Shown: positions 52,489 through 63,216, numbered from the stretch's first letter. The stretch is DNA of 64,000 nt from Paracoccaceae bacterium (GCA_019454225.1 CP075370.1:920001-984000), one strand, 5' to 3'. Notes: generated by a model from the sequence alone, not told the origin. Program-made: numbers and translations.

Positions 52489-52750
52489 TGGCTTTCCTTT
52501 CGTTCAACCCCTCGGGTCCGAAGACCGACATGACGTTCAGCAGGGTCCACCCGGCAGACCGCAGCCGTTGCGCGGCGACCTGCTGTGCGGCCCCTGGCGA
52601 ACAGGCGCTGTCGGGCACCTCGATTACGCCATAGTGCAGGCGCAGGGGGTTGTCCTGCTTGGCCTTGTAGTCGGCATAGCAGGCGGCCCCTGCGGGCGAC
52701 GCAAGCACGATGGCAAGCGCGGCGGCAAGGGGCGAAAGACGGATGGGCAC
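52460..52750 (-). CDS. Small secreted protein of unknown function
   Basis: A 96-residue protein with a GTG start and signal peptide (about 1-22, ASPAGAACYAD at the cleavage site). The mature part contains CYADYKAKQDNPLRLHYGVI, a second cysteine in DSACSPG, and GWTLLNVMSVFG. Two cysteines may form a disulfide. Similar small proteins occur in Rhodobacterales, but I know no function. It is the first gene of a pair with the membrane winged-helix protein. Confidence 0.7.
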   Translation of the reverse strand: MPIRLSPLAAALAIVLASPAGAACYADYKAKQDNPLRLHYGVIEVPDSACSPGAAQQVAAQRLRSAGWTLLNVMSVFGPEGLNERKASAGEHFLRY

Positions 52751-52937
52751 GGGGGCGCCTCCTGAATGAGCGGGCAGCCGCCAATCTGCGCCGGGGCACG
52801 CCGATATTCAATATCGCGGCACCCGGGGTGGGCCGCTAGGCGATAGCACGGGGGCGATATTGCGTGGCCGCGCCGCAAGGCCGCACCGTGATGGCATCGA
52901 AGGCAACCGCCTGCCACCACAGGGAAAGGACCACGCC

Positions 52938-53513
52938 ATGCATGTCGCAACCCCCCGTATCGCCTCTCAAAAGGCCCGCCGCCGCTTCATCGCGACACTG
53001 GCCGCCGCCGCCACCGCGCTCGGCATGATGACGGCCGCTGCCGCCCCGGCCCGTGCCGCGCCCGATGCGGGCGACTACGCCAAGGCGCTTGCCGCCATCG
53101 CCGCGATCGCGATCATCGCCAATGCCGCCAAGGACAATCGCCGCCCCGAACCGGCCCCGGTCCCCGTCGGCAACGGCTGGGGCCACGGCGGCCATTGGGG
53201 CAAGCCCGGCCACGGTCATGGCCATGGCCATGGCTGGACGCCGCCCCGCGTCCGGCCGCTGCCCGCCGCCTGCGCCATCACCTTCCCCGGGCATCGCGGC
53301 CCGCAGACGGTCTATGCCGAATCCTGCCTGCGCCGGTCGGGCTTTGATGCGCCCCTGCCGCGCGGCTGTCGGCAGGAGGTGCGGATGCAGGGCCGCAGCG
53401 TCACCGTCTATCCGGCCGCCTGCCTGACCAGCGCAGGCTTTGCCGCAACCCCGGGGCGCGGCCTGCCGCCGCATCGCGGCCCGGAATACCGGCACAACGG
53501 TTCGGATCGCTAG
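52938..53513 (+). CDS. Secreted His/Gly-rich protein of unknown function
   Basis: A 191-residue protein with a long signal sequence (about 1-46, containing RRRF and ending APARAAP). The mature protein has an Ala/Ile-rich hydrophobic stretch (about 55-68), a His/Gly run (GHGGHWGKPGHGHGHGHG, possible metal binding) and four cysteines in AACAITFPG, ESCLRRSG, PRGCRQE and PAACLTSAG. The ATG follows AAAGGA. Function unknown. Confidence 0.7.
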   Translation: MHVATPRIASQKARRRFIATLAAAATALGMMTAAAAPARAAPDAGDYAKALAAIAAIAIIANAAKDNRRPEPAPVPVGNGWGHGGHWGKPGHGHGHGHGWTPPRVRPLPAACAITFPGHRGPQTVYAESCLRRSGFDAPLPRGCRQEVRMQGRSVTVYPAACLTSAGFAATPGRGLPPHRGPEYRHNGSDR

Positions 53514-53603
53514 ACGCCTGTCGGGCGCCGGCATCCGACGGGGCGGGGGGACGGGCAGCCCCCGCCCCTTTGCCTTGTCCTGCCATCCGCGCTAGGCAGG
53601 CCC

Positions 53604-54240
53604 ATGGCCACCCGCCCTGTCCCCGACTTCACCCGCGAGACCGCCGCGATGACCGGCGGCGCCGGTTTCGTCGTCGGGGTGGACGAGGCCGGTCGCGGCC
53701 CGCTGGCCGGGCCGGTCGTGGCGGCGGCGGTGCGGCTCGATCCTGCGCGCATCCCGCAGGGCCTTGCCGATTCCAAGGTTCTGACCGCCGGGGCGCGCGA
53801 CCGGCTGTATCAACAGCTGCTGACGCTGGCCGAGGTATCCACCGGCCAGGCCTCGGTGGAGGAGATCGACGATCTGAACATCCTGCGCGCCAGCCATCTG
53901 GCGATGGTCCGCGCGGTTCGGGGCCTGCCCCGCGCCGATCACGCGATCATCGACGGAAACCTGGTTCCGGCCGGTCTGCCCTGCCCGGCGCAGGCCGTGG
54001 TCAAGGGCGATGCGCATTGCCTGTCGGTCGCGGCGGCCTCGATCGTGGCAAAGGTGTTGCGTGATCGCATCATGGTGGCCTTGTCGCAACAGCATCCGGG
54101 CTACGGCTGGGATCGGAACGCCGGATACCCCACCGCCGAGCATCTGGCCGCGCTTCAAAATCTTGGGCCGACCCCCGCGCATAGGCGATCTTTCGCGCCG
54201 GTGCACAAGACCTTGTATCAAGGAAAATGTATAAGCCTCT

Positions 54241-54242
<2 letters not shown>
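53604..54242 (+). CDS. rnhB: Ribonuclease HII
   Basis: A 212-residue RNase HII with the [14 protein letters not shown] motif carrying the first two acidic residues, LADSKVL, the IDGN segment with the third Asp, and [13 protein letters not shown]. It removes RNA residues from RNA-DNA hybrids in the cytoplasm. The ATG at 53604 is used; an in-frame ATG at 53649 nearer the motif is possible. It is followed after 88 bases by ccrM. Confidence 0.93.
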
Positions 54243-55449
<1,207 letters not shown>

Positions 55450-55502
55450 CGCATCACCCCAAGGCACGATGCCTGCGCCGTGGTCCGCCCGCGGTGCAAC
55501 TG

Positions 55503-55538
55503 CCCCGCCATGCGCCATTGCATGGCGGGGATTTTCTT
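55503..55538 (+). terminator. Rho-independent terminator after ccrM
   Basis: CCCCGCCATGC and GCATGGCGGGG form a perfect eleven-pair stem with a six-base loop, followed by ATTTTCTT. It starts 54 bases after the ccrM stop. This is the clearest terminator in the window. Confidence 0.85.
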
Positions 55539-55597
55539 GTGTGAATCGGCCATGTGCGTGCTAATCTTCCGGGGCTGTTCATTTTTATCGACATATC

Positions 55598-56689
55598 GTG
55601 CACCGTCCAGGCCGACTGCTTGCTGCGATAGACGCCGCCGAGACGCGCGGCGCCGCGATTGCCACCAGCCTTGCCGCCGAACTCCGGCGTCCGACTGCCC
55701 AGCGGGCGCGGTTGGCTTCGCTCCTGACCGACTTCCGCGCCGCCCATGCCGAGGCATCCGCCCTGTTCCTGGTGATGCGAGATGCCATGGGCAGGGCGGC
55801 ACGGCGCGAACCGGGCTTTCCCGATGCCGCCCGGATCAAGCGGTTCCGCACCCGCATGCGCCTGTGGCCCCTTGTCATCTCGGCGGTCGAGGACTGCGCG
55901 GCCGGGCGCGAATGGCCGCTGGTCCCGCTGCATGATCCGCTGGACCCCCGCGGCTATCAGGCCGCGATCGTGTCCGAGGTCTTCACGCTGGCCCATCGCG
56001 CCATCAACCCGGCGACCCAGGATGCGGGCTCGGCCGCGCATGGCTGCTATCCCGACATCGCCCTGGATGCCGCGTGGTTCATGTCCAGCGTCCACCTGGC
56101 CCTGCGGGTGTTGCACGCGCAGAAGCGCGCGCCCCCCCACGCGTTTCTCGACGTGGGCTGCGGAAGCGGCATGAAGGTGGCGATGGCGGCCGAGGTGTTC
56201 CTGCAGGCGGATGGCCTGGAATATGACGCCGGATATGTCGAGGTCGCCACCCGGGCATTCGCCGCCATGCCGTCACCGCGCGCGCAGGCGTTCCAGGCCG
56301 ACGGGCTGACCTATGACCGCTACGGCGACTATGACGTGATCTATTTCTTCCAGCCGATGTCGAATGCCGATGCGCTGCTGCGGCTGGAGGAACAGATCGT
56401 TCAGGGCGCCCGCCCCGGCGCCGTTCTGATCGCGCCCTATCAGGGTTTCGTGCAGCGTGCGCCCGCGCTCGGCTGCGGCCGGATCGCGGATGTGGTCCAT
56501 GTGAAGGGCCTGTCGCAGGGTGACGCCGCCGCGCTTGCGGCCGAGGCGCGGCGGATGGGTCCGCATATCGTGCATCCCGAGTTGCGTATCCCGGCCACAG
56601 CCGGCTGGTTGTCCCAACTATGGGCGGCCTGCGAGGCAAACGGGTTCCGGCCGGGCTATTTCGGCACAGGGTTCGCGCCCTTGTTGTAG
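55598..56689 (+). CDS. SAM-dependent methyltransferase of unknown substrate
   Basis: A 363-residue protein with a helical N-terminal part and a class I methyltransferase domain: motif I FLDVGCGSGMKVAMAAEVF (about 184-202), an acidic residue in DGLEYD, and a DYDVIYFFQPM strand. The start is GTG at 55598. It overlaps the convergent alkB gene by 34 bases at the 3' ends. The substrate cannot be told from sequence. Confidence 0.8.
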   Translation: MHRPGRLLAAIDAAETRGAAIATSLAAELRRPTAQRARLASLLTDFRAAHAEASALFLVMRDAMGRAARREPGFPDAARIKRFRTRMRLWPLVISAVEDCAAGREWPLVPLHDPLDPRGYQAAIVSEVFTLAHRAINPATQDAGSAAHGCYPDIALDAAWFMSSVHLALRVLHAQKRAPPHAFLDVGCGSGMKVAMAAEVFLQADGLEYDAGYVEVATRAFAAMPSPRAQAFQADGLTYDRYGDYDVIYFFQPMSNADALLRLEEQIVQGARPGAVLIAPYQGFVQRAPALGCGRIADVVHVKGLSQGDAAALAAEARRMGPHIVHPELRIPATAGWLSQLWAACEANGFRPGYFGTGFAPLL

Positions 56690-57795
56690 GGCATCCAGTC
56701 GGTCACGTCGGGATAGTAGCGACGGCGCCATTCGCGCACCCTGGGGTTCATGACCCGCCGCCACAGCGGCGGCACCATCGCCGCCATGGTCATCAGCGGA
56801 TAGCCGAAGGGCAACTGCGGCGCTTCGTCGGGGCCGTAGGTCTGCAGCAGCGGAAAGCGGCGATCGGGCTTGTAGTGGTGGTCGGAATGGCGCTGCAGGT
56901 TGATCAGCAGCCAGTTCGAGGCGCGATGCGACGCGTTCCACGAATGGCGGGGCAGCACATGTTCGTATTTCCCCTCGCCCAGATGGCGCCGCGTCAGGCC
57001 GTAGTGCTCGATGTAGTTCACCAGTTCCAGCTGCCACACCGCGACAAGCGCCTGGAACAGGAACAGCCCCAGGCCCTGCCAACCGCCCAGCCAGGCTGCC
57101 AGCCACAGCATGCCCAGCTGCAACGCCGCATAGCGCCAGAACGGGTTCGACCGGTGCCAGACCGGCAACCCCCGCCGCGCCAGCATGGCCTTTTCCGCCT
57201 TCCAGGCAGAGGCCGGGCATTCCCGCAGGACACGGGGGAAGAACCGGTGGAAACCTTCGTTGTAGCGCGCCGTCACCGGGTCGCGCGGGGTGCCCACATG
57301 CAGGTGGTGGACGCGCAGATGCTCGCTGCGGAAATGCGAATACAGGACTGTCGCCAGCAGCAGATCGCCCAGCCACCGCTCCAGGCGCGACTTCTGGTGC
57401 ATCAGTTCATGGGAATAGTTGATCCCCACGGTGCCCGAGATCACACCCACACCGAAGAACAGCCCGATCCTCTCGGCCAGCCCCAGGTGCCCGGCGCGCG
57501 TCGCGAACCAGATCAGGCCGAAGATGAGCATGAACTGGATCGGAAACCAGACCAGCGTGATCATCCGGTACCAGTCCAGGTCCTCCTCGGGCGTCGCGAG
57601 ATCGGCGTTGTCCTCGTTCAGGCCGGTAAAGGCATCCAGCACCATGAACAGGCCCCAGGTGTAGAGAGGCAGCAGAAGGATCGTCCAACCCCCGACCCCG
57701 GCACCGATCAGGGCCAGAGGAATGGTGCCAAGCGACAGCCAGAAGGGCAGCGCGCTCGACAGGCGGGCGACGGTTTCGGCAGGAATGGTGGTCAT
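56656..57795 (-). CDS. alkB: Alkane 1-monooxygenase (AlkB-type membrane diiron hydroxylase)
   Basis: A 379-residue integral membrane protein with the histidine boxes HELMHQK, EHLRVHHLHV and LQRHSDHH, plus NYIEHYGL, all diagnostic of AlkB. It hydroxylates medium-chain alkanes or similar hydrophobic chains using a rubredoxin electron donor, not encoded here. The ATG at 57795 begins the protein; the open frame extends upstream without similarity. The downstream end overlaps the convergent methyltransferase. Confidence 0.9.
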   Translation of the reverse strand: MTTIPAETVARLSSALPFWLSLGTIPLALIGAGVGGWTILLLPLYTWGLFMVLDAFTGLNEDNADLATPEEDLDWYRMITLVWFPIQFMLIFGLIWFATRAGHLGLAERIGLFFGVGVISGTVGINYSHELMHQKSRLERWLGDLLLATVLYSHFRSEHLRVHHLHVGTPRDPVTARYNEGFHRFFPRVLRECPASAWKAEKAMLARRGLPVWHRSNPFWRYAALQLGMLWLAAWLGGWQGLGLFLFQALVAVWQLELVNYIEHYGLTRRHLGEGKYEHVLPRHSWNASHRASNWLLINLQRHSDHHYKPDRRFPLLQTYGPDEAPQLPFGYPLMTMAAMVPPLWRRVMNPRVREWRRRYYPDVTDWMPYNKGANPVPK

Positions 57796-57841
57796 GATGC
57801 GGATCCTCTGGCGCCCAGTGTGCCGCAGGCCGCCCGGGCAC

Positions 57842-58912
57842 TCAACGCGGCACGATGGCCGCTGACGCCACGTCGAACACCTTGCGCATGACAGTGGGCA
57901 GATCGCCCGGCCCAAAGGCCCCGTGCGGCATGAATTCACCGCGCAGCGCCTGCGCGTCGGGCGGCACCACGGCCACATGCACGGTCAGGTACAGGTCGAA
58001 ATGGGTAAATGTATGGCGCACCTCGACCGGCGCGGCCTTCCATTCGGCCTGCGCCGGTGCCGTGCCGCCTTCGCCGTCGCGGATGTCCCAGGCGCTGCCG
58101 GGAAACCCCAGCATCCCGCCCAGCAGTCCCCGTGGTGGCCGGCGTTCCAGCAGCCAGGCCCCGTCGGCCCGGCGCGCGGCCCAGACGGTGCCATGCCGGA
58201 CGGGTTTCGCGGGCTTCGGTGTCTTGCGCGGCAGGTCGGCGGCGATGCCTGCCGCGCGCGCCGCGCACCAGGTCGAAAGCGGGCAGATCGCGCAGGCAGG
58301 CCTGCGCGGCGTGCAGATCGTGGCGCCGATGTCCATCATCGCCTGCGCATGATCGCCTGGTCGCAGCGCGGGCGTCAGCGCGGCGGCAAGGCGCGTCAGT
58401 TCCGCCTTGGCGCGGGGCAGGGGCGTCTCGACCGCATGCAGCCGGGCGATCACCCGTTCGACATTCCCATCCACCACCGTTGCCGGGCGGTCGAAGGCGA
58501 TGGCGGCAATCGCGGCGGCCGTGTAGGGCCCGATGCCGGGCAGGCCGCGCAGGCCCGCGACCGTATCGGGAAAGCGCCCGCCGTGGTCGCGCGCGACCGT
58601 CCGGGCGCATGCCAGCAGGTTGCGCGCCCGGGCGTAGTATCCAAGCCCCGCCCATTCCGCCATGACCGCCACATCCTCGGCGGCCGCCAGATCGGCCACG
58701 GTCGGCCAGCGGTCGGTGAAGCGGCGGAAATAGTCGCGCACGGCGGCCACCGTGGTCTGCTGCAGCATCACCTCGGACAGCCAGACGCGATAGGGATCGG
58801 GCCGCAGCCCCGCCAGACGGTCCGCCGGCCCGACACGCCAGGGCATCGGGCGCGCGTGCCGGTCATACCATGCCAGCAGCGCCTGTCCCGGGCCATCGCC
58901 TGCGTCACGCAC
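57842..58912 (-). CDS. mutY: Adenine DNA glycosylase
   Basis: A 356-residue MutY with PYRVWLSEVMLQQTTV, the helix-hairpin-helix GLPGIGPYTAAAI, the catalytic Asp in VVDGNVERV, an iron-sulfur cluster motif (Cys spaced 6-2-5 in CTPRRPACAICPLSTWC), and a C-terminal NUDIX-like domain. It removes adenine opposite 8-oxoguanine. There is no ATG near the expected N-terminus; GTG at 58912 gives the usual length and starts shortly before LLAWYDRHARPMPWR. It is divergent from the DUF721 gene. Confidence 0.92.
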   Translation of the reverse strand: MRDAGDGPGQALLAWYDRHARPMPWRVGPADRLAGLRPDPYRVWLSEVMLQQTTVAAVRDYFRRFTDRWPTVADLAAAEDVAVMAEWAGLGYYARARNLLACARTVARDHGGRFPDTVAGLRGLPGIGPYTAAAIAAIAFDRPATVVDGNVERVIARLHAVETPLPRAKAELTRLAAALTPALRPGDHAQAMMDIGATICTPRRPACAICPLSTWCAARAAGIAADLPRKTPKPAKPVRHGTVWAARRADGAWLLERRPPRGLLGGMLGFPGSAWDIRDGEGGTAPAQAEWKAAPVEVRHTFTHFDLYLTVHVAVVPPDAQALRGEFMPHGAFGPGDLPTVMRKVFDVASAAIVPR

Positions 58913-58993
58913 TCTTGTGCCCCCGTGTCGTTGGTCGCCTCTGGCCCTGCGGCCCGCTGCGGTTAAGATACGCGCGAAACCGGGGATGACCAG

Positions 58994-59524
58994 ATGACGC
59001 GCAAGCCCGCCCCACCCCCTTCGCCCGAGCGCCGACAGCGCGGGTTCGAGCCGGCCTCCGGCCTGATCGCCACGCGCCTTCGGACGGCGGGCGAGGCGCG
59101 TGGCTTTGCCGTGACGCGTCTGCTGACACATTGGGCCGAGATCGTGGGCGACGACCTGTCTGCCGTCACGCGGCCCGTCCGGATGGGCTATGGGCGCGAG
59201 GGTCTTGGGGCGACGCTGACCGTTCTGGTGCAGGGCGCCATGGCGCCCGTGGTCGAGATGCAGAAGGCCCGCATCCGTGACCGCGTGAACGCCTGCTACG
59301 GCTACAACGCGGTGGCGCGGATCACCCTGACACAGACATCCGGCGCGGGCTTTGCCGAGGGGCAGGCAGCCTTTGCCCCGGCCCCGAAAGCCCCGGTGCC
59401 GCCGTCGCCCGACCCGGCCATCGCCACGCGCGCCGCTGCCACGGCCGATGGTGTGCGCGATGACGGTTTGCGCACGGCGCTTGAAACACTGGCCCGGAAC
59501 GTTCTATCCCGGCCCCGAAAGTAG
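58994..59524 (+). CDS. DUF721 (DciA-like) protein
   Basis: A 176-residue protein whose N-terminal about 100 residues have the DUF721 pattern, with LTHWAEIVGDDLSAVTRPV and a hydrophobic strand LTVLVQGAM. An Ala/Pro-rich C-terminal extension follows. DciA-family DUF721 proteins help load the replicative helicase. The neighbours mutY and dsbA are conserved around this gene in Rhodobacterales. Confidence 0.85.
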   Translation: MTRKPAPPPSPERRQRGFEPASGLIATRLRTAGEARGFAVTRLLTHWAEIVGDDLSAVTRPVRMGYGREGLGATLTVLVQGAMAPVVEMQKARIRDRVNACYGYNAVARITLTQTSGAGFAEGQAAFAPAPKAPVPPSPDPAIATRAAATADGVRDDGLRTALETLARNVLSRPRK

Positions 59525-59536
59525 AAGGATCACTCC

Positions 59537-60211
59537 ATGATGCGCAAATTCGGCCTTGCCGCCCTCGCGCTTGCCCTGGTCGCGGGCGCCGGTCTCTGGG
59601 CCAGCCAGCAGCGCGGCGCCACGCCCGGCCAGACGATGCTGCCGGGTCTGGCCGCCGAGGCGCAGACCGCGACCGCCGACCTGCCCGAGGTGCCCGAGAT
59701 GGCCATGGGCAACCCGGACGCCAAGGTGAAGCTGGTGGAATACGCCAGCTATACCTGCCCGCATTGCGCCACCTTCCACGCCAATGTGCTGACGCCGCTC
59801 AAGCGTGACTACATCGACACCGGAAAGGTGCATTTCACCCTGCGCGAGGTGTATTTCGACCGCTACGGCCTGTGGGCCGCGATGGTGGCGCGCTGCGGCG
59901 GGGCAGACCGGTACTTCGGCATCTCCGACCTGCTGTTCACCGGCCAGTCCGACTGGGCCGGGTCGAGCGATCCGGCCACCGTGGTGCAGAACCTGCGCCG
60001 GATCGGGCGCAAGGCCGGCATGGACGATGCGACGCTGGATGCCTGCCTGAACGACGGCAACATGGCACAGGCCATGGTCGCGGCATTCGAGACGAACGCG
60101 CGTGCCGATGACGTGCAGGGGACGCCCACGCTGATCATCAACGGCCAGAAGCATTCGAACATGAGCTATGGCGAGCTGCGCGCGATCATCGACGCGGAAC
60201 TGGCCAAGTAG
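59537..60211 (+). CDS. DsbA-family thiol-disulfide oxidoreductase
   Basis: A 224-residue periplasmic protein with an N-terminal signal/anchor (about 1-22), the redox motif CPHC (Cys74, Cys77) in EYASYTCPHC, a helical insertion and GTPTLIINGQ carrying the cis-proline. It catalyses disulfide formation or isomerisation in secreted proteins. AAGGA lies seven bases before the first of two adjacent ATGs, so 59537 is used. Confidence 0.9.
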   Translation: MMRKFGLAALALALVAGAGLWASQQRGATPGQTMLPGLAAEAQTATADLPEVPEMAMGNPDAKVKLVEYASYTCPHCATFHANVLTPLKRDYIDTGKVHFTLREVYFDRYGLWAAMVARCGGADRYFGISDLLFTGQSDWAGSSDPATVVQNLRRIGRKAGMDDATLDACLNDGNMAQAMVAAFETNARADDVQGTPTLIINGQKHSNMSYGELRAIIDAELAK

Positions 60212-60213
60212 CC

Positions 60214-61350
60214 ATGACACAGGCGCCGCTGGCCGGGCTCCGTGTCGTCGAACTTGCCCGCATCCTGGCCGGGCCGTGGGCGGGGCAGATTCTGGCGGAT
60301 CTGGGCGCCGATGTGATCAAGGTCGAGGCCCCTGAAGGCGACGACACCCGCCGCTGGGGCCCGCCCTTCATCGAACGCGACGGTGACCGGTCGGCGGCGT
60401 ACTTCCATGCCACGAATCGCGGCAAGCGGTCGGTGACCGCGGATTTCGGCACGGCCGAGGGGCAGGCGCTCGTCCGCCGCCTGGTGGCCGGGGCGGATGT
60501 GGTGATCGAGAACTTCAAGGTCGGCGGGCTGGCGAAGTTCGGGCTCGACTGGGAAAGCCTGCGGCAGGTGAACCCCGGCCTGATCTACTGCTCGATCACC
60601 GGTTTCGGGCAGACCGGCCCCTATGCGGCCCGGGCGGGATACGACTTCATCATCCAGGGCATGGCCGGGTTGATGAGCGTGACAGGCCCGGTCGACGGGC
60701 AGCCGCAGAAGGTGGGCGTGGCCGTCACCGATATCTTTACCGGCGTCTATTCCGCCGTGGCCATTCTTGCCGCACTGCATCAGCGCGGCAGGACCGCGCA
60801 GGGCCAGCACATCGACATGGCGCTGATGGACGTGGCGACGGGCATCATGGCCAACCAGGCGATGAACTATCTGGCGACCGGCACGGCGCCGGCCAAGATG
60901 GGCAATGCGCATCCCAACCTTGCGCCCTATGCGGTGTTCGACTGCGCCGATGGCTGGATCATCATCGCCACCGGAAACGATGGCCAGTGGCGCCGCCTGT
61001 GCGATCTGCTGGGGCTTGGCGCGCTTGGCACCGACCCCGATTTCGCGACCAATGCGCAGCGCGTGGCCCACCGCGCCGCCATGACCGAAACGCTGACCCG
61101 CGCGACGCGGCAGTTCACCAAGGCCGATCTTCTGGCCGCCTGCGAGGCGAACGGCGTGCCCGCCGGCCCGATCAACGACCTGGCCGAGGTCTTTGCAGAC
61201 CCGCAGGTGATCGCCCGCGCGATGCGCATCGCACCCGGGGGGGTTCCGGGCGTGCGCAGCCCGATGACGTTCTCGGCTGCGGGGCTGTCGCTCGACCGGC
61301 CCGCGCCGAAACTGGGCGAACACCAGTCCGAGATCGCAGGCGGGGCATGA
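60214..61350 (+). CDS. CaiB/BaiF-type CoA transferase
   Basis: A 378-residue family III CoA transferase with LAGLRVVELARILAGPWAGQ, DLGADVIKVEAPEGDDTR, ATNRGKRSV, and GLIYCSITGFGQTGPYA. The conserved Asp is in HIDMALMDV. It moves CoA between carboxylic acids; the acid cannot be predicted. It lies two bases after dsbA and overlaps the next gene by four bases (ATGA). Confidence 0.88.
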   Translation: MTQAPLAGLRVVELARILAGPWAGQILADLGADVIKVEAPEGDDTRRWGPPFIERDGDRSAAYFHATNRGKRSVTADFGTAEGQALVRRLVAGADVVIENFKVGGLAKFGLDWESLRQVNPGLIYCSITGFGQTGPYAARAGYDFIIQGMAGLMSVTGPVDGQPQKVGVAVTDIFTGVYSAVAILAALHQRGRTAQGQHIDMALMDVATGIMANQAMNYLATGTAPAKMGNAHPNLAPYAVFDCADGWIIIATGNDGQWRRLCDLLGLGALGTDPDFATNAQRVAHRAAMTETLTRATRQFTKADLLAACEANGVPAGPINDLAEVFADPQVIARAMRIAPGGVPGVRSPMTFSAAGLSLDRPAPKLGEHQSEIAGGA

Positions 61351-61952
61351 TTGACGCCGCGCTGCAGCCGTTGCTGGGCCGGTTCATGGCGGGCCCGGCA
61401 CGTGCCCTGGCCGCGCGGGGCGTGCAGGCGGATCAGGTGACGCTGGCGGCCTTTGGCCTTGGTGTGCTGGCCGTGCCCGCGCTTGCCGCCGGATGGTATC
61501 TGGCGGCACTCGCCCTGATCCTGCTGAACCGTCTGGGAGACGGCGTCGACGGCGCGCTTGCCCGTGCCACGCAGCCCACCGACCGGGGCGCGTTCCTCGA
61601 CATCTCGCTCGACTTCCTGTTCTACGCCCTTGTGCCTGTCGGCTTTGCCCTGGCCGACCCCGCCGCCAATGCGCTGCCGGCCGCCGTGCTGATTGCGGCC
61701 TTCGTGGGCACGGGATCCTCCTTTCTTGCCTTCGCGGTCATCGCCGAACGCCGGGGCATCAAGGCGGGCGACTACCCGCGAAAGGGCATCCACTATCTGG
61801 GCGGCCTGACCGAAGGGACCGAGACGATCGGGGTCTTTGTGCTGATGTGCCTTTGGCCGGCAGCCTTTCCGGTGCTGGCCCTGGGTTTTGCCGCGCTCTG
61901 CGCGATCACCACGGCAACCCGGTGGCATGCCGGGTGGCGGATGTTCCGGTGA
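61347..61952 (+). CDS. CDP-alcohol phosphatidyltransferase family protein
   Basis: A 201-residue membrane protein with the family motif spread over residues 65-89 (Asp65, Asp68-Gly69, Ala72-Arg73, Gly81, Asp85, Asp89) and about five hydrophobic segments. These enzymes transfer a phosphatidyl group from CDP-diacylglycerol to an alcohol. The ATG at 61347 overlaps the CoA transferase stop. The acceptor alcohol is uncertain. Confidence 0.85.
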   Translation: MIDAALQPLLGRFMAGPARALAARGVQADQVTLAAFGLGVLAVPALAAGWYLAALALILLNRLGDGVDGALARATQPTDRGAFLDISLDFLFYALVPVGFALADPAANALPAAVLIAAFVGTGSSFLAFAVIAERRGIKAGDYPRKGIHYLGGLTEGTETIGVFVLMCLWPAAFPVLALGFAALCAITTATRWHAGWRMFR

Positions 61953-61976
61953 TCGGGGCGGAAACGCCGCGCCCGC

Positions 61977-62007
61977 TTGAAACCATCCACCGTCCCGTGC
62001 GTATAAC
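61977..62007 (+). promoter_or_regulatory. Possible promoter for the YnjB-like gene
   Basis: TTGAAA (61977-61982) and TATAAC (62002-62007) are separated by 19 bases, slightly longer than ideal. GGAGG and the start codon follow at the expected distance. This is the only candidate promoter I saw between the phosphatidyltransferase and the transporter genes. Confidence 0.35.
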
Positions 62008-62031
62008 CGTTGTCCCGCACCCGGAGGTTCC

Positions 62032-63216
62032 ATGCGCGCGTCCCTGCTTGCCCTTGCCCTAGCAACCCTTGCCACACCCGCCGCCGCCGACTGGCAGGCG
62101 ACGCTGGACGCCGCAAGGGGCCAGACCGTCTACTGGAATGCCTGGGGCGGGGACGCGCGCACAAATGCCTTCATCGCCTGGGTCGGGCAGGAGACCGAGC
62201 GGCGCCATGGCGTCCGCGTCGAGCATGTGAAGCTGACCGACACGGCCGAGGCGGTAAACCGCGTGATCGCGGAAAAGGCGGCGGGCCGGACATCGGGCGG
62301 CACGGTCGACCTGATCTGGATCAACGGCCCGAATTTCCTGACGATGAAGCAGGCGGGGCTGCTGCATGGCCCCTTCGTGGCAGACCTGCCCAATGCGCAG
62401 TATCTCGACCTGTCGGCCGGATCGGCGGCCACCACCGACTTCACCGTGCCGACCGATGGCCTTGAAAGCCCGTGGCGGCTGGCGAAGTTCGTCTTCGTGC
62501 ATGACAGCGCCCGGGTGCCCGAGCCACCGCTGCAACTGGCCGCATTTCCCGACTGGGCGGCGGCCAACCCGGGCCGCATGACGCACCCTGCGGTGTCGAA
62601 CTTCATGGGGGCGACCTTCCTGAAGCAGGCCCTGGTCGAGCTTTCGCCCGATCCGGCCGCGCTGCAGTCGGCCCCCACGGACGCCACCTTCGCCTCGCAG
62701 ACGGCTGCCCTGTGGGACTGGTACGACCGCCTGCGCCCGAACCTGTGGCGGCAGGGCACGACCTTTCCCGAGAACGAGAGCATCCAGTTCCAGTTGATGA
62801 ACGACGGCGAGGTGGATATCGCCATGGCCTTCGATCCGGCCGCGCCCGCCGCGCTGATCGAGCAGGGGCTGCTGCCCGACAGCGCGCGGGTGTTCGTGCC
62901 CGAGGCGGGCAGCATCGGCAACATCAGCTTTGTGGCCATCCCCTTCAACGCCGCGCATCGCGAGGGCGCCGAGGTGGTGGCGAACTTCCTGCTCGATCCC
63001 GAAACGCAGGCACGCCAGCAGGATATCACGGTGCTGGGATCGTTCTCGGTGCTCGATCCGGCGCGCCTGCCGGAAACCGCGCAGGCCGCATTTGCGGCGC
63101 TTCCCGCCGCCCCCGCCCTGCCGCGGCTGGAGGATCTGGGCCGCACCCTGCCCGAACCGCATCCGGGCTGGATGACCCGCATCGCCGAAGAATGGGCGCG
63201 GCGCTACGTCAAATGA
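62032..63216 (+). CDS. ABC transporter substrate-binding protein, YnjB-like
   Basis: A 394-residue periplasmic binding protein with a signal peptide (about 1-19) and a mature start with TVYWNAWGGDARTNAFIAWV. It has NVNDLIWING-like VDLIWINGPNFLTMKQ and ENESIQFQLMNDGEVDIAMAF, the pattern of the YnjB family. The ligand is not established. It is followed with a four-base overlap by the permease gene. Confidence 0.85.
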   Translation: MRASLLALALATLATPAAADWQATLDAARGQTVYWNAWGGDARTNAFIAWVGQETERRHGVRVEHVKLTDTAEAVNRVIAEKAAGRTSGGTVDLIWINGPNFLTMKQAGLLHGPFVADLPNAQYLDLSAGSAATTDFTVPTDGLESPWRLAKFVFVHDSARVPEPPLQLAAFPDWAAANPGRMTHPAVSNFMGATFLKQALVELSPDPAALQSAPTDATFASQTAALWDWYDRLRPNLWRQGTTFPENESIQFQLMNDGEVDIAMAFDPAAPAALIEQGLLPDSARVFVPEAGSIGNISFVAIPFNAAHREGAEVVANFLLDPETQARQQDITVLGSFSVLDPARLPETAQAAFAALPAAPALPRLEDLGRTLPEPHPGWMTRIAEEWARRYVK

